Made by a program: the position numbers and the translations under genes
From: Chromatiales bacterium
GTDB lineage: Bacteria > Pseudomonadota > Gammaproteobacteria > Chromatiales > Chromatiaceae
Length of the DNA stretch: 35,567 nucleotides
Direction: 5' to 3'
NCBI GenBank assembly: GCA_024762475.1
Contig: JANTHJ010000020.1
Location: forward strand, 1-35,567
In this document: positions 19,233 to 30,725 of the stretch, in pieces
How the letters are laid out: every line of letters begins with the position of its first letter
Position numbering within the stretch: position 1 is the stretch's first letter
Notes under the pieces: model-generated
Told to the model about the DNA's origin: nothing
The model's input: the letters and a program-made list of their open reading frames with translations, nothing else
The model's database searches: none

Positions 19233-20573
19233 TCAGCAGATAGCGCGCACCTGCTCGGCCACCTGCTCGGCAATACGGCAGACCCGATCCTCTTCGCGCC
19301 CTTCGACCATGACCCGGATCAGGGGCTCAGTACCGGAGGGGCGCAACAGGATCCGACCCTCGTCACCCATGCTGCTCTCCGCCTCGGACACGGCCTCGAC
19401 GACGCAGGCCTCCTGCATCACCTCGGCCGCCAGGCGGTCGTTCAGCGGCACGTTGACCAGAATCTGCGGGAACTTCTCCACCCCCTCACACAAGGCCGCC
19501 AGGGACTTGCCGGTGACATGCATCTCGGCCAGCACCTGCAATGCGGAGACGACGCCGTCCCCGGTGGTGGTGCGATCGAGGCAGATGATATGACCCGACG
19601 GCTCCCCACCGAGTATCCAATCTTCCGCGGTCAGGCGCTCCATGATGTAGCGGTCACCCACCTGGACGCGCGTCAATCCGAGGCCGATCTCCCGCAGCGC
19701 CAACTCCAGTCCCAGATTGGTCATCAGGGTACCGACGATATCACCCCGCATCTCGCCAGTGCGCTGGCGGGAACGAGCGAGTACATACAGGATATCGTCA
19801 CCATCACGGATGCGCCCCTCGTGGTCGACCATGACCAGACGGTCCCCGTCACCGTCGAGGGCGATGCCCAGGTCGGCGCCTTCTTCCTCCACCCGGCGAC
19901 GCAGTGCCTCGGGCGCGGTGGCGCCACAACCGTCATTGATGTTGAGTCCATCCGGTTCGGTCCCGAGGGTGATCACCTCCGCCCCGATCTCCTCGAATAC
20001 CGCTGGGGCGATGTGATAAGTGGCGCCGTTGGCGCAGTCCACCACGATCTTCATCCCCTGGAAATTCATGCGCGCCGGAATGGTGGCCTTGCAGAACTCG
20101 ATATACCGGCCCCGGGCATCCTCCAGACGCACCACCTTGCCCAGGCGTTCCGAGCTGACCGAGTCCATGGGCTGATCGATCATCGCCTCGATCTGCTCCT
20201 CAACATCGTCCGGCAGCTTCTGGCCGCTGGAAGAGAAGAACTTGATTCCGTTGTCGTGATGCGGATTGTGCGAGGCGCTGATGACGATCCCCGCATCGGC
20301 GTGCAGGGTACGTGTCAGGTAGGCGATGCCGGGAGTGGGCATGGGGCCCAGCATGCGGGTGTGCACCCCAGCGGCGGTGAGGCCGGCCTCCAGGGCGGAC
20401 TCGAACATATAGCCGGAGATGCGGGTGTCCTTGCCGATCAGCACCTTCCCTCCTTCGCCACCGCCGAGCACCTTGCCGGCCGCCCAGCCCAGCTTGAGCA
20501 CGAATTCCGGCGTGATCGGCCAGCTGCCGACCCGTCCCCGGATACCATCCGTGCCGAAATAACGCCTACCCAT
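19233..20573 (-). CDS. glmM: phosphoglucosamine mutase
   Basis: GlmM converts glucosamine 6-phosphate to glucosamine 1-phosphate for UDP-GlcNAc, peptidoglycan and LPS. It is 446 residues ([16 protein letters not shown]). The phosphorylated active serine is Ser101 in [12 protein letters not shown]. The magnesium loop [11 protein letters not shown] and the substrate loop [10 protein letters not shown] are intact, as is the C-terminal phosphate-binding [12 protein letters not shown]. It follows folP by 18 bp, the widespread folP-glmM pair. Confidence 0.97.
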   Translation of the reverse strand: MGRRYFGTDGIRGRVGSWPITPEFVLKLGWAAGKVLGGGEGGKVLIGKDTRISGYMFESALEAGLTAAGVHTRMLGPMPTPGIAYLTRTLHADAGIVISASHNPHHDNGIKFFSSSGQKLPDDVEEQIEAMIDQPMDSVSSERLGKVVRLEDARGRYIEFCKATIPARMNFQGMKIVVDCANGATYHIAPAVFEEIGAEVITLGTEPDGLNINDGCGATAPEALRRRVEEEGADLGIALDGDGDRLVMVDHEGRIRDGDDILYVLARSRQRTGEMRGDIVGTLMTNLGLELALREIGLGLTRVQVGDRYIMERLTAEDWILGGEPSGHIICLDRTTTGDGVVSALQVLAEMHVTGKSLAALCEGVEKFPQILVNVPLNDRLAAEVMQEACVVEAVSEAESSMGDEGRILLRPSGTEPLIRVMVEGREEDRVCRIAEQVAEQVRAIC

Positions 20574-20591
20574 CCTTCGAGTCCTCCTTGT

Positions 20592-21416
20592 TCAGGGTGA
20601 TTCCAGTGGCCCGCCAGTCAGCCGTACGGCCTCCCAGACACGTACCGCGTCGCGCGTCTCCGCCACATCGTGGACCCGCAGGATACGCGCGCCACCCTCC
20701 AACGCCAAGACCGCCGCCGCGAGGCTGCCCGCCAGGCGCTGCTCGACATCGCGCCCGGTAAGCATGCCGATCATGGATTTGCGCGAGATCCCGGCGACCA
20801 CCGGGTAACCCGTTTCGCACAAGGACGGGAGCGAGCGCAGCAGCGCCAGGTTGTGTTGCAACGTCTTGCCGAAACCGAAGCCGGGATCGAAGAGGATCGC
20901 CTCCGGCCGGATACCGGCCTCCACGCAGGTCCGGGCACGGGCCAACAGGAAGTCTTTCACCTCCCCCACCACATCGTCGTAGTGGGGCGATTGCTGCATG
21001 GTGCGCGGCTCACCCTGCATGTGCATCAAGCAGACCGGAACACCCATTCCGGCGACCGTTTCCACGGCACCGGGGGCACGCAGGGCATTCACGTCGTTGA
21101 CAAGACTTGCACCGGCCGCCACCGCCTCGCGCATCACCCGTGGCTTGCTGGTATCGATCGAGATCGGCAAATCGAATTCTTTGGCGATGGCCTCGATCGC
21201 CGGGATGACCCGTGCGAGTTCGCCCTCCTCGTCGACCGGGGCGGCCCCAGGGCGGGTCGACTCCCCCCCGACATCGATGATGTCGGCGCCCGCTTCGACC
21301 ATGCTGCGAGCATGAGTGAGCGCGGCATACGGCCGGTCGAAGCGTCCCCCGTCAGAGAACGAGTCGGGAGTGACATTGAGAACCCCCATGATCCGGGGGC
21401 CGGAAAGATCGAGCAT
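20592..21416 (-). CDS. folP: dihydropteroate synthase
   Basis: FolP joins p-aminobenzoate to the pterin pyrophosphate in folate synthesis and is the sulfonamide target. It is 274 residues. The pterin site is clear: IMGVLNVTPDSFSDGG near the N-terminus and DIIDVGGESTRPGA further on. FDPGFGFGKTLQHNLALL and the C-terminal RVHDVAETRDAVRV motif follow. It lies in the ftsH-folP-glmM order, with a hairpin in the 80-bp gap after ftsH. Confidence 0.97.
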   Translation of the reverse strand: MLDLSGPRIMGVLNVTPDSFSDGGRFDRPYAALTHARSMVEAGADIIDVGGESTRPGAAPVDEEGELARVIPAIEAIAKEFDLPISIDTSKPRVMREAVAAGASLVNDVNALRAPGAVETVAGMGVPVCLMHMQGEPRTMQQSPHYDDVVGEVKDFLLARARTCVEAGIRPEAILFDPGFGFGKTLQHNLALLRSLPSLCETGYPVVAGISRKSMIGMLTGRDVEQRLAGSLAAAVLALEGGARILRVHDVAETRDAVRVWEAVRLTGGPLESP

Positions 21417-21451
21417 GGTGTGACCCAGATTGAGGAAGGCCGGAACGAGGA

Positions 21452-21471
21452 AGGCCGGGTTGCCCCGGCCT
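21452..21471. other. GC-rich hairpin between ftsH and folP
   Basis: A perfect 8-bp stem, AGGCCGGG and CCCGGCCT, closes a 4-nt loop. It is not followed by a T-run on either strand, so it is not a standard terminator. It may stabilise the ftsH mRNA end or reduce read-through into folP. A partial direct repeat (GAGGAAGGCCGG twice) lies around it. Confidence 0.5.
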
Positions 21472-21496
21472 CCTGTTCAAGCGACGCGCCGCCGAC

Positions 21497-23434
21497 TCAG
21501 TGCTGGCCGGCCGGGTCCCCGATGGGGCTGTCCTTGGGCTTGCCCTCGCCGGCGCTGGCCGGCGCCCCGCCACCAGGAGCACCTGGCTCGGAGGTGCCGC
21601 CCCACCCTGCCGGCGGACGGGGATCGCGTCCCTCCATGATGTCGCGGATCTGTTCACTGTCGATGGTCTCGTACTTGATCAGCGCCTCCGCCATGGCGTG
21701 CAGCTTGTCGAGATGCTCCTTGAGAATCTGCTCGGCACGATCGTAGTTACGGTCGATGACCGCACGGATCTCCTCGTCGATGGCATGCGCGGTCTCATCC
21801 GAGAGCGCCTTGTGCTGGGTCACGGACCGCCCCAGGAACACCTCGCCCTCGTCCTCGCCATAGGCCAGCGGACCGAGGCGCTCGGACAGACCCCATTTGG
21901 TCACCATACTGCGGGCAATCTCGGTGGCCCGTTGGATATCGTTGGAGGCGCCAGTGGTGACGTGCTCGTCCCCGAAGATCATCTCTTCGGCGATACGGCC
22001 ACCGAACAGACTGGAGATCTGGCTCTCCAAATGCTCCTTGCTGTGGCTGTAACGATCCTCCTCCGGCAGGAACATGGTCACGCCCAGGGCCCGGCCACGC
22101 GGAATAATACTCACCTTGTAGACCGGGTCGTGTGAAGGAACCTTGAGGCCGACAATCGCATGCCCGGCCTCATGGTAGGCAGTCAACTTCTTCTCCTCTT
22201 CCTTCATCACCATGGACTTGCGCTCGGCGCCCATCATGATCTTGTCCTTGGCCTTCTCCATGTCTTCCATATCCACAAGGCGCTTGTTCGCACGCGCGGC
22301 GAACAGGGCGGCCTCGTTGACCAGGTTCGCCAGATCAGCGCCGGAGAAGCCAGGGGTACCGCGCGCGATCACCTTGGGATCGACGTCGTCAGCGGTGGGC
22401 ACCTTGCGCAGGTGTACCCGCAGGATCTGTTCGCGGCCCAGGATATCGGGCAGCCCCACCACCACCTGACGGTCGAAGCGACCGGGGCGCAAAAGCGCCG
22501 GATCGAGCACGTCGGGCCGGTTGGTGGCGGCGATGACGATCACGCCTTCGTTACCCTCGAAGCCGTCCATCTCCACCAACAACTGGTTGAGGGTCTGTTC
22601 TCGCTCATCATGACCGCCACCCAGGCCGGCACCGCGGTGGCGGCCGACGGCGTCGATCTCATCGATGAAGATGATGCAGGGCGCGTGCTTCTTCGCCTGC
22701 TCGAACATGTCGCGTACCCGCGAGGCGCCAACACCCACGAACATCTCGACGAAATCCGAGCCCGAAATGGTGAAGAACGGCACCTTCGCCTCACCCGCGA
22801 TGGCGCGCGCCAGCAGCGTCTTGCCGGTGCCGGGAGGGCCGACCATGAGGACGCCCTTGGGGATCTTGCCACCGAGCTTCTGGAACTTGGACGGCTCCCG
22901 CAGGAAGTCCACCAGCTCCTTGACCTCTTCCTTGGCCTCCTCACAGCCGGCCACGTCGGCGAAGGTGACCTTCACCTGATCCTCTGTGAGCATGCGCGCC
23001 TTGCTCTTGCCGAAGGACATGGCGCCACGCCCAGCGCCACCACCCTGCATCTGGCGCATGAAGAAGATCCACAGCCCGATCAGAATGAACAGCGGGAACC
23101 AGTTGATGAGGATCTGCCACAGGATGGAGGGTTCCTCGGCCTTTTTCACCCGGAAGTCCACCTTGTTCTCGAGCAGGTCGCTTACCAGCCAGATGTCATG
23201 TGGCGCGACGGTCGTGAACCGGGCTCCCGACGACGTCTTGAAGGTAATGAGGGTGGAACGCCCATTCTCCATGAGTGTGGCCGACGCCACGTTGTGATTC
23301 TTCACCTCGTCCACGAACTGCGAATAGGGGATTTCCTGCAGTTTGGACCGCGGCGCGTTGAAGCTGTTGAAGACGGTCATCAGCACCACGGCGATGATCA
23401 CCCACAGCACGATGTTCTTGGTCATGTCATTCAA
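21497..23434 (-). CDS. ftsH: ATP-dependent zinc metalloprotease FtsH
   Basis: FtsH is the membrane AAA+ protease that degrades misfolded membrane proteins and regulators. The protein is 645 residues from TTG 23434, which has AAGAAGAGG 10 bp upstream. An ATG three codons in (23425, MTKNIVLW) lacks a well-placed site; E. coli shows a similar TTG-x-x-ATG layout as I recall it. Two membrane helices lie near 7-24 and 108-126. Walker A is GPPGTGKT (199-206), the pore loop FVGVGASR follows, and the zinc site is HEAGH (421-425). The C-terminus ends in a Gly/Pro-rich tail. Confidence 0.97.
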   Translation of the reverse strand: MNDMTKNIVLWVIIAVVLMTVFNSFNAPRSKLQEIPYSQFVDEVKNHNVASATLMENGRSTLITFKTSSGARFTTVAPHDIWLVSDLLENKVDFRVKKAEEPSILWQILINWFPLFILIGLWIFFMRQMQGGGAGRGAMSFGKSKARMLTEDQVKVTFADVAGCEEAKEEVKELVDFLREPSKFQKLGGKIPKGVLMVGPPGTGKTLLARAIAGEAKVPFFTISGSDFVEMFVGVGASRVRDMFEQAKKHAPCIIFIDEIDAVGRHRGAGLGGGHDEREQTLNQLLVEMDGFEGNEGVIVIAATNRPDVLDPALLRPGRFDRQVVVGLPDILGREQILRVHLRKVPTADDVDPKVIARGTPGFSGADLANLVNEAALFAARANKRLVDMEDMEKAKDKIMMGAERKSMVMKEEEKKLTAYHEAGHAIVGLKVPSHDPVYKVSIIPRGRALGVTMFLPEEDRYSHSKEHLESQISSLFGGRIAEEMIFGDEHVTTGASNDIQRATEIARSMVTKWGLSERLGPLAYGEDEGEVFLGRSVTQHKALSDETAHAIDEEIRAVIDRNYDRAEQILKEHLDKLHAMAEALIKYETIDSEQIRDIMEGRDPRPPAGWGGTSEPGAPGGGAPASAGEGKPKDSPIGDPAGQH

Positions 23435-23466
23435 GATTCTAGAACCTCTTCTTTCCTAGCATGCAG

Positions 23467-23496
23467 GCCAATCGGCACGATTACGCGCCGATCGGC
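23467..23496. other. hairpin between rlmE and ftsH
   Basis: GCCAATCGGC (23467-23476) and GCCGATCGGC (23487-23496) pair over ten bases with one G-U, enclosing a 10-nt loop. There is no T-run. It lies in the 85-bp gap upstream of ftsH and could be an attenuator-like or processing structure. Confidence 0.45.
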
Positions 23497-23519
23497 AAGA
23501 TCTGAATATGTGTAAGCTA

Positions 23520-24140
23520 CTACGAATGATAGTTCCCGGCTACCAGATATACCTCACGGCTTTTGGGGCGAGAGGCCTTCGGCTTGCGGGTGACGACCCG
23601 CCCGAAACTGGATTTCACATCACGGAAGAAGGCGTCAAAGCCTTCCCCCTGAAATACCTTGGTGACGAAGGTGCCGCCCCCGGCCAGTGATTGCCTGCAG
23701 AAATCGAGCGCCAATTCGCACAGATACATCGAGCGGGGTTGGTCGACAGCCGCTATCCCGCTGATATTCGGCGCCATGTCCGACAACACCAGATCGACCG
23801 GACGACCATCCAAAACTTCATTGAGCCGCTGCAGGGTCTCATCCTCGAGAAAGTTGCCCTGTATCAGCTCCACCCCCGGAATCGGATCAATTTCCAGCAG
23901 ATCCAGACCGATCACCTTGCCCTTTTCTCCAACCAATGGCTTGACCACCTGCAGCCAACCGCCCGGTGCCGCCCCCAGATCGACTACCACCTGGCCCGGC
24001 TTGATGAAGTGATCCTTCTCCTGCAACTCGAGCAACTTGTAGGCAGCACGCGAACGATAGCCCTCCTTCTGCGAGCGCTTGACGTACTCGTCGCTGACGT
24101 GTCGCTGCATCCAGCGGTGGCTGCTTTTCGATCTGGACAT
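23520..24140 (-). CDS. rlmE: 23S rRNA (uridine2552-2'-O)-methyltransferase
   Basis: RlmE (FtsJ/RrmJ) methylates the ribose of U2552 in the 23S A-loop late in 50S assembly, using SAM. It is 206 residues. The SAM motif VVDLGAAPGGW (52-62) is intact. The catalytic K-D-K-E set is present: Lys35 (AAYKLLE), Asp121 (SDMAPN), Lys161 (VTKVFQGEG) and Glu196 (SREVYLV). It precedes ftsH, as in E. coli, and is divergent from yhbY with 69 bp between the starts. Confidence 0.97.
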   Translation of the reverse strand: MSRSKSSHRWMQRHVSDEYVKRSQKEGYRSRAAYKLLELQEKDHFIKPGQVVVDLGAAPGGWLQVVKPLVGEKGKVIGLDLLEIDPIPGVELIQGNFLEDETLQRLNEVLDGRPVDLVLSDMAPNISGIAAVDQPRSMYLCELALDFCRQSLAGGGTFVTKVFQGEGFDAFFRDVKSSFGRVVTRKPKASRPKSREVYLVAGNYHS

Positions 24141-24150
24141 CTCTGATTGC

Positions 24151-24180
24151 TTACCCGGACATTGTCGAAAAGGGTATATT
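24151..24180 (+). promoter_or_regulatory. possible promoter of yhbY
   Basis: TATATT at 24175-24180 is a good -10 box. The best -35 is TTACCC at 24151-24156 with an 18-bp spacer, which is weak. It lies about 30 bp ahead of the GTG start of yhbY in the yhbY/rlmE divergent gap. Confidence 0.45.
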
Positions 24181-24209
24181 ACGCGCTTGTTGTTTCAACG
24201 GAATCTCCT

Positions 24210-24506
24210 GTGCCGCTCTCCGACAAGCAGATTCGTCATCTTCGCAGCCTTGCCCACCACCTCAAGCCGGTGGTCCGCGTAGGACAACACGGCATCCGCG
24301 ACAGCGTCCTGACAGAACTCGCTGGCGCCCTCGATGCCCATGAACTGATCAAGGTAAAGGTCGTCGCGGACAAGGCAGAGCGCATCGCCCTGATCGAACG
24401 ACTGACCGAGGCCTCCGGGGCCCAACTCATTCAACACATCGGCCAGATGGCCGTGCTCTTCAGACGCAACGAGAAAAAACCGAAGATCGCGCTGCCCTCG
24501 CGGTGA
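24210..24506 (+). CDS. yhbY: ribosome assembly RNA-binding protein YhbY
   Basis: YhbY is a single CRM-domain protein that binds pre-50S particles. The best start is GTG 24210 (VPLSDKQIRHLRSL, GTG read as Met), giving 98 residues against 97 in E. coli; GGAA lies just upstream. An open frame from 24147 would overlap the likely promoter. The CRM core is clear: LKPVVRVGQHGIRDSVLTEL with the GxxG loop, then HELIKVKV and the C-terminal KIALPSR. It is divergent from rlmE, a conserved pairing of two 50S-maturation genes, and convergent with greA. Confidence 0.93.
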   Translation: MPLSDKQIRHLRSLAHHLKPVVRVGQHGIRDSVLTELAGALDAHELIKVKVVADKAERIALIERLTEASGAQLIQHIGQMAVLFRRNEKKPKIALPSR

Positions 24507-24518
24507 ATTCTTCTTTTC

Positions 24519-24752
24519 ACCACAAAGAACACGAAGAATCGATTTGTAGGGCGGCAACACCCAATTCCTGTGGCCGCCCAAAGCGAGTGTTGAGCATCTA
24601 TTCCTGCGGAGAACATTCAACCGCGAAGGACGCGAAGCACCGCAAAGAGAACAATAGTGGCAATAGCAGCAATGAAAACCTTTGCGTACCTTGGCGGTTT
24701 ATCGAGCTGGACCAGCCAATAGCCACTTTGTGTTCTTCGTGCCCTTCGTGGT
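24519..24752. repeat. palindromic element A built from tandem 9-bp units
   Basis: The ends are inverted arrays of a 9-bp unit, consensus NNCACRAAG. Two units read inward at 24519-24536 (ACCACAAAG, AACACGAAG) and three face them at 24726-24752. A second, nested pair uses a GC variant: three units at 24620-24647 (ACCGCGAAG, GACGCGAAG, ACCGCAAAG) and two opposing at 24680-24698. Between the outer and inner left arms is a hairpin, GGGCGGC (24549-24555) with GCCGCCC (24573-24579). It fills the gap between the convergent ends of yhbY and greA. No credible gene lies inside. Confidence 0.8.
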
Positions 24753-24757
24753 GCCCC

Positions 24758-25234
24758 CTAGTCGTAACGTACCTCGAGGATCTCGAACTCGTGGGTTCCG
24801 CCCGGGGCCTGCAGCGTGACCTCGTCACCCTCTTCCTTGCCAATCAGACTGCGTGCGATGGGTGAGGTGACCGAGATCTTGTTGTGCTTGAGGTCCGCTT
24901 CGTCCTCTCCCACGATCTGGTAGGTCTTCTCTTCGTCGGTGTTCAGATCGAGCAGTACCACGGTGGCGCCGAAGACCACCTTGCCGCCGGCGTCCAGTGA
25001 AGCAACGTCGATGATCTGGGCGTGCGAGAGCTTGGCCTCGATCTCCTTGATCCGGCCCTCGATGAAGCCCTGCTGCTCTCGTGCCGCATGATACTCGGCG
25101 TTCTCCTTGAGATCGCCATGTTCGCGCGCCTCGGCTATCGCCTGGATCACCGCCGGGCGCTTGACGCTCTTGAGCTCCTGGAGCTCGGCACGCAGTTTCT
25201 CCGCGCCAGAAAGAGTCATGGGAGTCTTGTGCAT
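24758..25234 (-). CDS. greA: transcription elongation factor GreA
   Basis: GreA enters the secondary channel of RNA polymerase and stimulates cleavage of backtracked transcripts. It is 158 residues, the same length as in E. coli, and very similar from [15 protein letters not shown] on. The coiled-coil tip carries the acidic pair Asp41 and Glu44 ([19 protein letters not shown]). The C-terminal FKBP-like domain ends in [15 protein letters not shown]. It starts 9 bp after carB, so it is the last gene of carA-carB-greA. Confidence 0.97.
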   Translation of the reverse strand: MHKTPMTLSGAEKLRAELQELKSVKRPAVIQAIAEAREHGDLKENAEYHAAREQQGFIEGRIKEIEAKLSHAQIIDVASLDAGGKVVFGATVVLLDLNTDEEKTYQIVGEDEADLKHNKISVTSPIARSLIGKEEGDEVTLQAPGGTHEFEILEVRYD

Positions 25235-25243
25235 CTTCGTACC

Positions 25244-28453
<3,210 letters not shown>

Positions 28454-28473
28454 TTTCTAAGTCAGTTGGTGTA

Positions 28474-28620
28474 ACCACAAAGGGCACAAAGACCACAAAG
28501 GAATCATGTCGGTCAGCGTTGGCCGGTTTTGCCGATTAGCCATGCCTATCGACCGATGTCGATCAGAGAAGGATCTGGGGTCGCGCTTCAAATCTTCGTG
28601 TTCTTTGTGCTCTTAGTGGT
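28474..28620. repeat. palindromic element B built from tandem 9-bp units, inside the car operon
   Basis: Three 9-bp units at 28474-28500 (ACCACAAAG, GGCACAAAG, ACCACAAAG) face three inverted units at 28594-28620 (read on the minus strand as ACCACTAAG, AGCACAAAG, AACACGAAG). The central ~90 bp holds a smaller dyad, TCGGTC (28509-28514) and GACCGA (28551-28556). It occupies nearly all of the 174-bp carA-carB gap and starts 7 bp after the carA stop. The unit matches element A (24519-24752). It would form a hairpin in the car mRNA. Confidence 0.82.
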
Positions 28621-28627
28621 GGAAAAT

Positions 28628-29770
28628 TCAATCCTTGCTCTCCATCAGCTCGATGAAGTGGTCGAACACCGGCGCCACGTCGTGGGGCCCGGGGCTCGCC
28701 TCGGGGTGTCCCTGAAAGCTGAAGGCCGGGACGTCGGTGCGGTGGATTCCCTGCAAAGAGCCGTCGAACAGCGATTTGTGGGTGGCGCGCAGGTTGTCGG
28801 GCAGGGTCTGCTCGTCCACCGCGAAGCCGTGATTCTGGCTGGAAATCATCACCCGCCCGCTGTCCAGATCCTGCACTGGATGGTTGGCACCATGATGGCC
28901 GAACTTCATCTTCACTGTCCTGGCGCCGCTGGCCAGCCCCAGCAGCTGGTGACCCAGACAGATGCCGAAGGTGGGCACCTTCGCATCGAGTACCTCGCGG
29001 ATCGCCTCGATGGCATAGGTGCAGGGCTCAGGATCACCCGGCCCGTTGGACAGGAAGACCCCGTCCGGATCCATGTCCAGTACCTCGCTCGCCGGGGTTT
29101 CGGCCGGCACCACGGTGACGTGGCAGCCGCGATCCACCAGCATGCGCAGGATATTGCGCTTGATGCCATAGTCCCAGGCCACGACGTGCAGCGGCAGTCT
29201 TTCCTCCACCGGGTGCGGCGCCTCGGGCAGCCCACCCTCCAGGGACCAGGTGCCCTGGGCCCACTCATAGGGGAAACCCGTGGTGACCTCCTTCGCCAGG
29301 TCCATACCCTTCAGCCCGGGGAAGTCCCGTGCCGCTTCCAGGGCCTTTTCCTCCGAGAGGTCGTCGCCAGCCATGATGCAGCCGTTCTGGGCACCCTTCT
29401 CGCGCAGGAGACGGGTCAGGCGGCGGGTATCGACCTCGCTGATCGCCACGATGTCGTGCTCGACCAGATAGTCGTCCAATGGCTTCTCGGCGCGGAAGTT
29501 GCTCATAAGCAGCGGCAAATTGCGAATTACCAGGCCCGCAACCTGCACATGGGACGACTCCTCGTCCTCGTGATTGACCCCGGTATTGCCGATATGGGGA
29601 TAGGTCAGGGTCACGATCTGCCGGGAATAGGAGGGATCGGTGAGGATTTCCTGGTAGCCCGTCATGGCAGTGTTGAACACCACCTCGCCCACCGTCTGCC
29701 CGTCGGCACCAATGGACTGGCCGCGAAACACGCTGCCGTCTTCAAGAACAAGGATGGCCGGTTTAGTCAT
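28628..29770 (-). CDS. carA: carbamoyl-phosphate synthase small subunit (glutaminase)
   Basis: CarA hydrolyses glutamine and passes ammonia to CarB. It is 380 residues ([17 protein letters not shown]). The class I glutaminase triad is Cys271 ([11 protein letters not shown]), His355 and Glu357 ([13 protein letters not shown]). The N-terminal CPSase small domain has [17 protein letters not shown]. No Shine-Dalgarno site precedes the ATG. Instead a short open frame overlaps the start, and a perfect palindrome, TGTGCGCGCACA (29771-29782), lies directly upstream. Confidence 0.97.
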   Translation of the reverse strand: MTKPAILVLEDGSVFRGQSIGADGQTVGEVVFNTAMTGYQEILTDPSYSRQIVTLTYPHIGNTGVNHEDEESSHVQVAGLVIRNLPLLMSNFRAEKPLDDYLVEHDIVAISEVDTRRLTRLLREKGAQNGCIMAGDDLSEEKALEAARDFPGLKGMDLAKEVTTGFPYEWAQGTWSLEGGLPEAPHPVEERLPLHVVAWDYGIKRNILRMLVDRGCHVTVVPAETPASEVLDMDPDGVFLSNGPGDPEPCTYAIEAIREVLDAKVPTFGICLGHQLLGLASGARTVKMKFGHHGANHPVQDLDSGRVMISSQNHGFAVDEQTLPDNLRATHKSLFDGSLQGIHRTDVPAFSFQGHPEASPGPHDVAPVFDHFIELMESKD

Positions 29771-30088
29771 TGTGCGCGCACACCAAAGGCCGGAAGCGGC
29801 GGCTGGCGCTGATCTTCCGGCAGTATTCGATTCGACTCAAAGATGGGCCGAGAGGCCCAGCACTGGGGAGGAAATCTTACGGGAAAACCCGCCCAAAGGC
29901 TACGCCGATTCAATCGACAGGAAACGGGCGACACGATAACCAAGGCGAACGCCAACGACGCCTCACACGGCGGGCTCCTGAGCGGTCAGCACCGGAACCC
30001 CTGATCCTGAGTGACACTTTATTACTGTTCGCGATCCGATGAACCCGACCGGACCGACTTCCGGTCAGGGCTTGGCATACAGTGTTGC
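29771..30088 (-). promoter_or_regulatory. carA upstream region and structured leader
   Basis: This 318-bp stretch holds no gene I can defend. It contains a perfect 12-bp palindrome at 29771-29782, an 8-bp stem GCCGGAAG/CTTCCGGC at 29789-29821, a GGGCC/GGCCC hairpin near 29845-29858, and GACCGGA/TCCGGTC at 30047-30066 after the hemerythrin-like gene. A weak minus-strand promoter, TTCATC-16 bp-TAAAGT (30043-30016), is possible. A 62-codon TTG-started frame (29955-29767) ends with its TGA overlapping the carA ATG and might act as a leader peptide. In E. coli and Pseudomonas carA is pyrimidine and arginine controlled; control here is inferred. Confidence 0.45.
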
Positions 30089-30526
30089 TCAGGCGGTAGC
30101 GAATACGCCAGCTGCCTCCAGCTTGGGAATCATCGAGGCATCTTCCAGCTCCAGGCGCTGCTCGAGCAGTTCGAGAATCTGCTGCGTCTCTTCCAGAAAG
30201 GCAGGACTGACCTCGTAATTGCAGTCCCGCAGCCATTGCCGCTTGTAATGGTTGAAGGCCTCCCGCAGGGGGCGGTCGTTATTGATGAAGCCCCACACCA
30301 GGTTCTGCACCTGCTGGTCACCATGACTCAACAGGGGTGGAAACAGGCCCTCATGCTCCTCTGCCAGATGCTTGCTCACTTTTTCGCACAGATCACACAG
30401 AAGCGTGTGGGTAATGCGCGCTATCGTGCCGACCGACTGCTGTTCGGGCGTCATCAGGTTGCGCAGGGCGCGGCTCATTTCCCGAATCTCATTCTGCTGG
30501 GTCTTCAGCTCTTCCAGGCTAGTCAT
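30089..30526 (-). CDS. hemerythrin-like HHE-domain protein
   Basis: A 145-residue, mostly helical cytoplasmic protein from ATG 30526, with a strong AAAGGAGGA ribosome site. The first HHE half carries His40 and His53-x3-Glu57-x5-Pro63 (HLAEEHEGLFP), typical of diiron hemerythrin proteins. His93 (FNHYKRQW) starts the second half. In the matching second motif the expected histidine is Arg124 (R-x3-E128-x5-P134, RLELEDASMIP), so one iron ligand appears lost. Such proteins bind or sense oxygen, iron or NO. Binding of metal here is uncertain. An FNR-like dyad lies upstream. Confidence 0.65.
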   Translation of the reverse strand: MTSLEELKTQQNEIREMSRALRNLMTPEQQSVGTIARITHTLLCDLCEKVSKHLAEEHEGLFPPLLSHGDQQVQNLVWGFINNDRPLREAFNHYKRQWLRDCNYEVSPAFLEETQQILELLEQRLELEDASMIPKLEAAGVFATA

Positions 30527-30639
30527 GCTTTCCTCCTTTGGATGAACGGGCGGCGCCTCGTGGCGCTCTAGTACTCTTAAGGACAATAGCCGACAAAGGC
30601 CGCGTCGCCTGCTTCCAGACACCCCCTTCTCTTCGATTT

Positions 30640-30653
30640 TTGACCCATGTCAA
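30640..30653. promoter_or_regulatory. FNR/ANR/DNR-type dyad upstream of the hemerythrin-like gene
   Basis: TTGAC-CCAT-GTCAA is a perfect 5-4-5 dyad, close to the FNR-family consensus TTGAT-N4-ATCAA. It lies about 120 bp upstream of the hemerythrin-like ATG and about 75 bp downstream of the trxC stop. A convincing -10 box at the usual distance is not visible, so the target promoter is unclear. Confidence 0.4.
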
Positions 30654-30664
30654 CAAAGTGCCGG

Positions 30665-30720
30665 CGCGCGTAGCGCGCGAGTTGATCGAGGTTTAACCGG
30701 CCAAGGGATTGCCCTAGGGC
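30665..30720 (-). other. two hairpins after trxC
   Basis: GCCCTAGGGC (30711-30720) lies 5 bp after the trxC stop, and CGCGCG-TAG-CGCGCG (30665-30679) follows. Neither is followed by a T-run. They may mark a transcript end that depends on Rho. Confidence 0.4.
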
Positions 30721-30725
30721 GTCAT

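Noticed and set aside
21452-21471. Rho-independent terminator after ftsH
   Set aside because: A perfect stem but no T-run on either strand, so listed only as a hairpin.
22160-23515. 451-codon plus-strand open frame
   Set aside because: Antisense of ftsH, with no recognisable domain.
24549-24579. Terminator of yhbY
   Set aside because: GGGCGGC/GCCGCCC has a 17-nt loop and is followed by AAAGCG, not T residues; treated as part of the repeat element.
24519-24752. CRISPR array, because of the repeated 9-bp units
   Set aside because: Units are too short, directly adjacent with no spacers, and arranged in inverted arms; no cas genes are nearby.
28529-29812. 427-codon plus-strand open frame opposite carA
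   Set aside because: Antisense shadow; the real gene carA is unmistakable.
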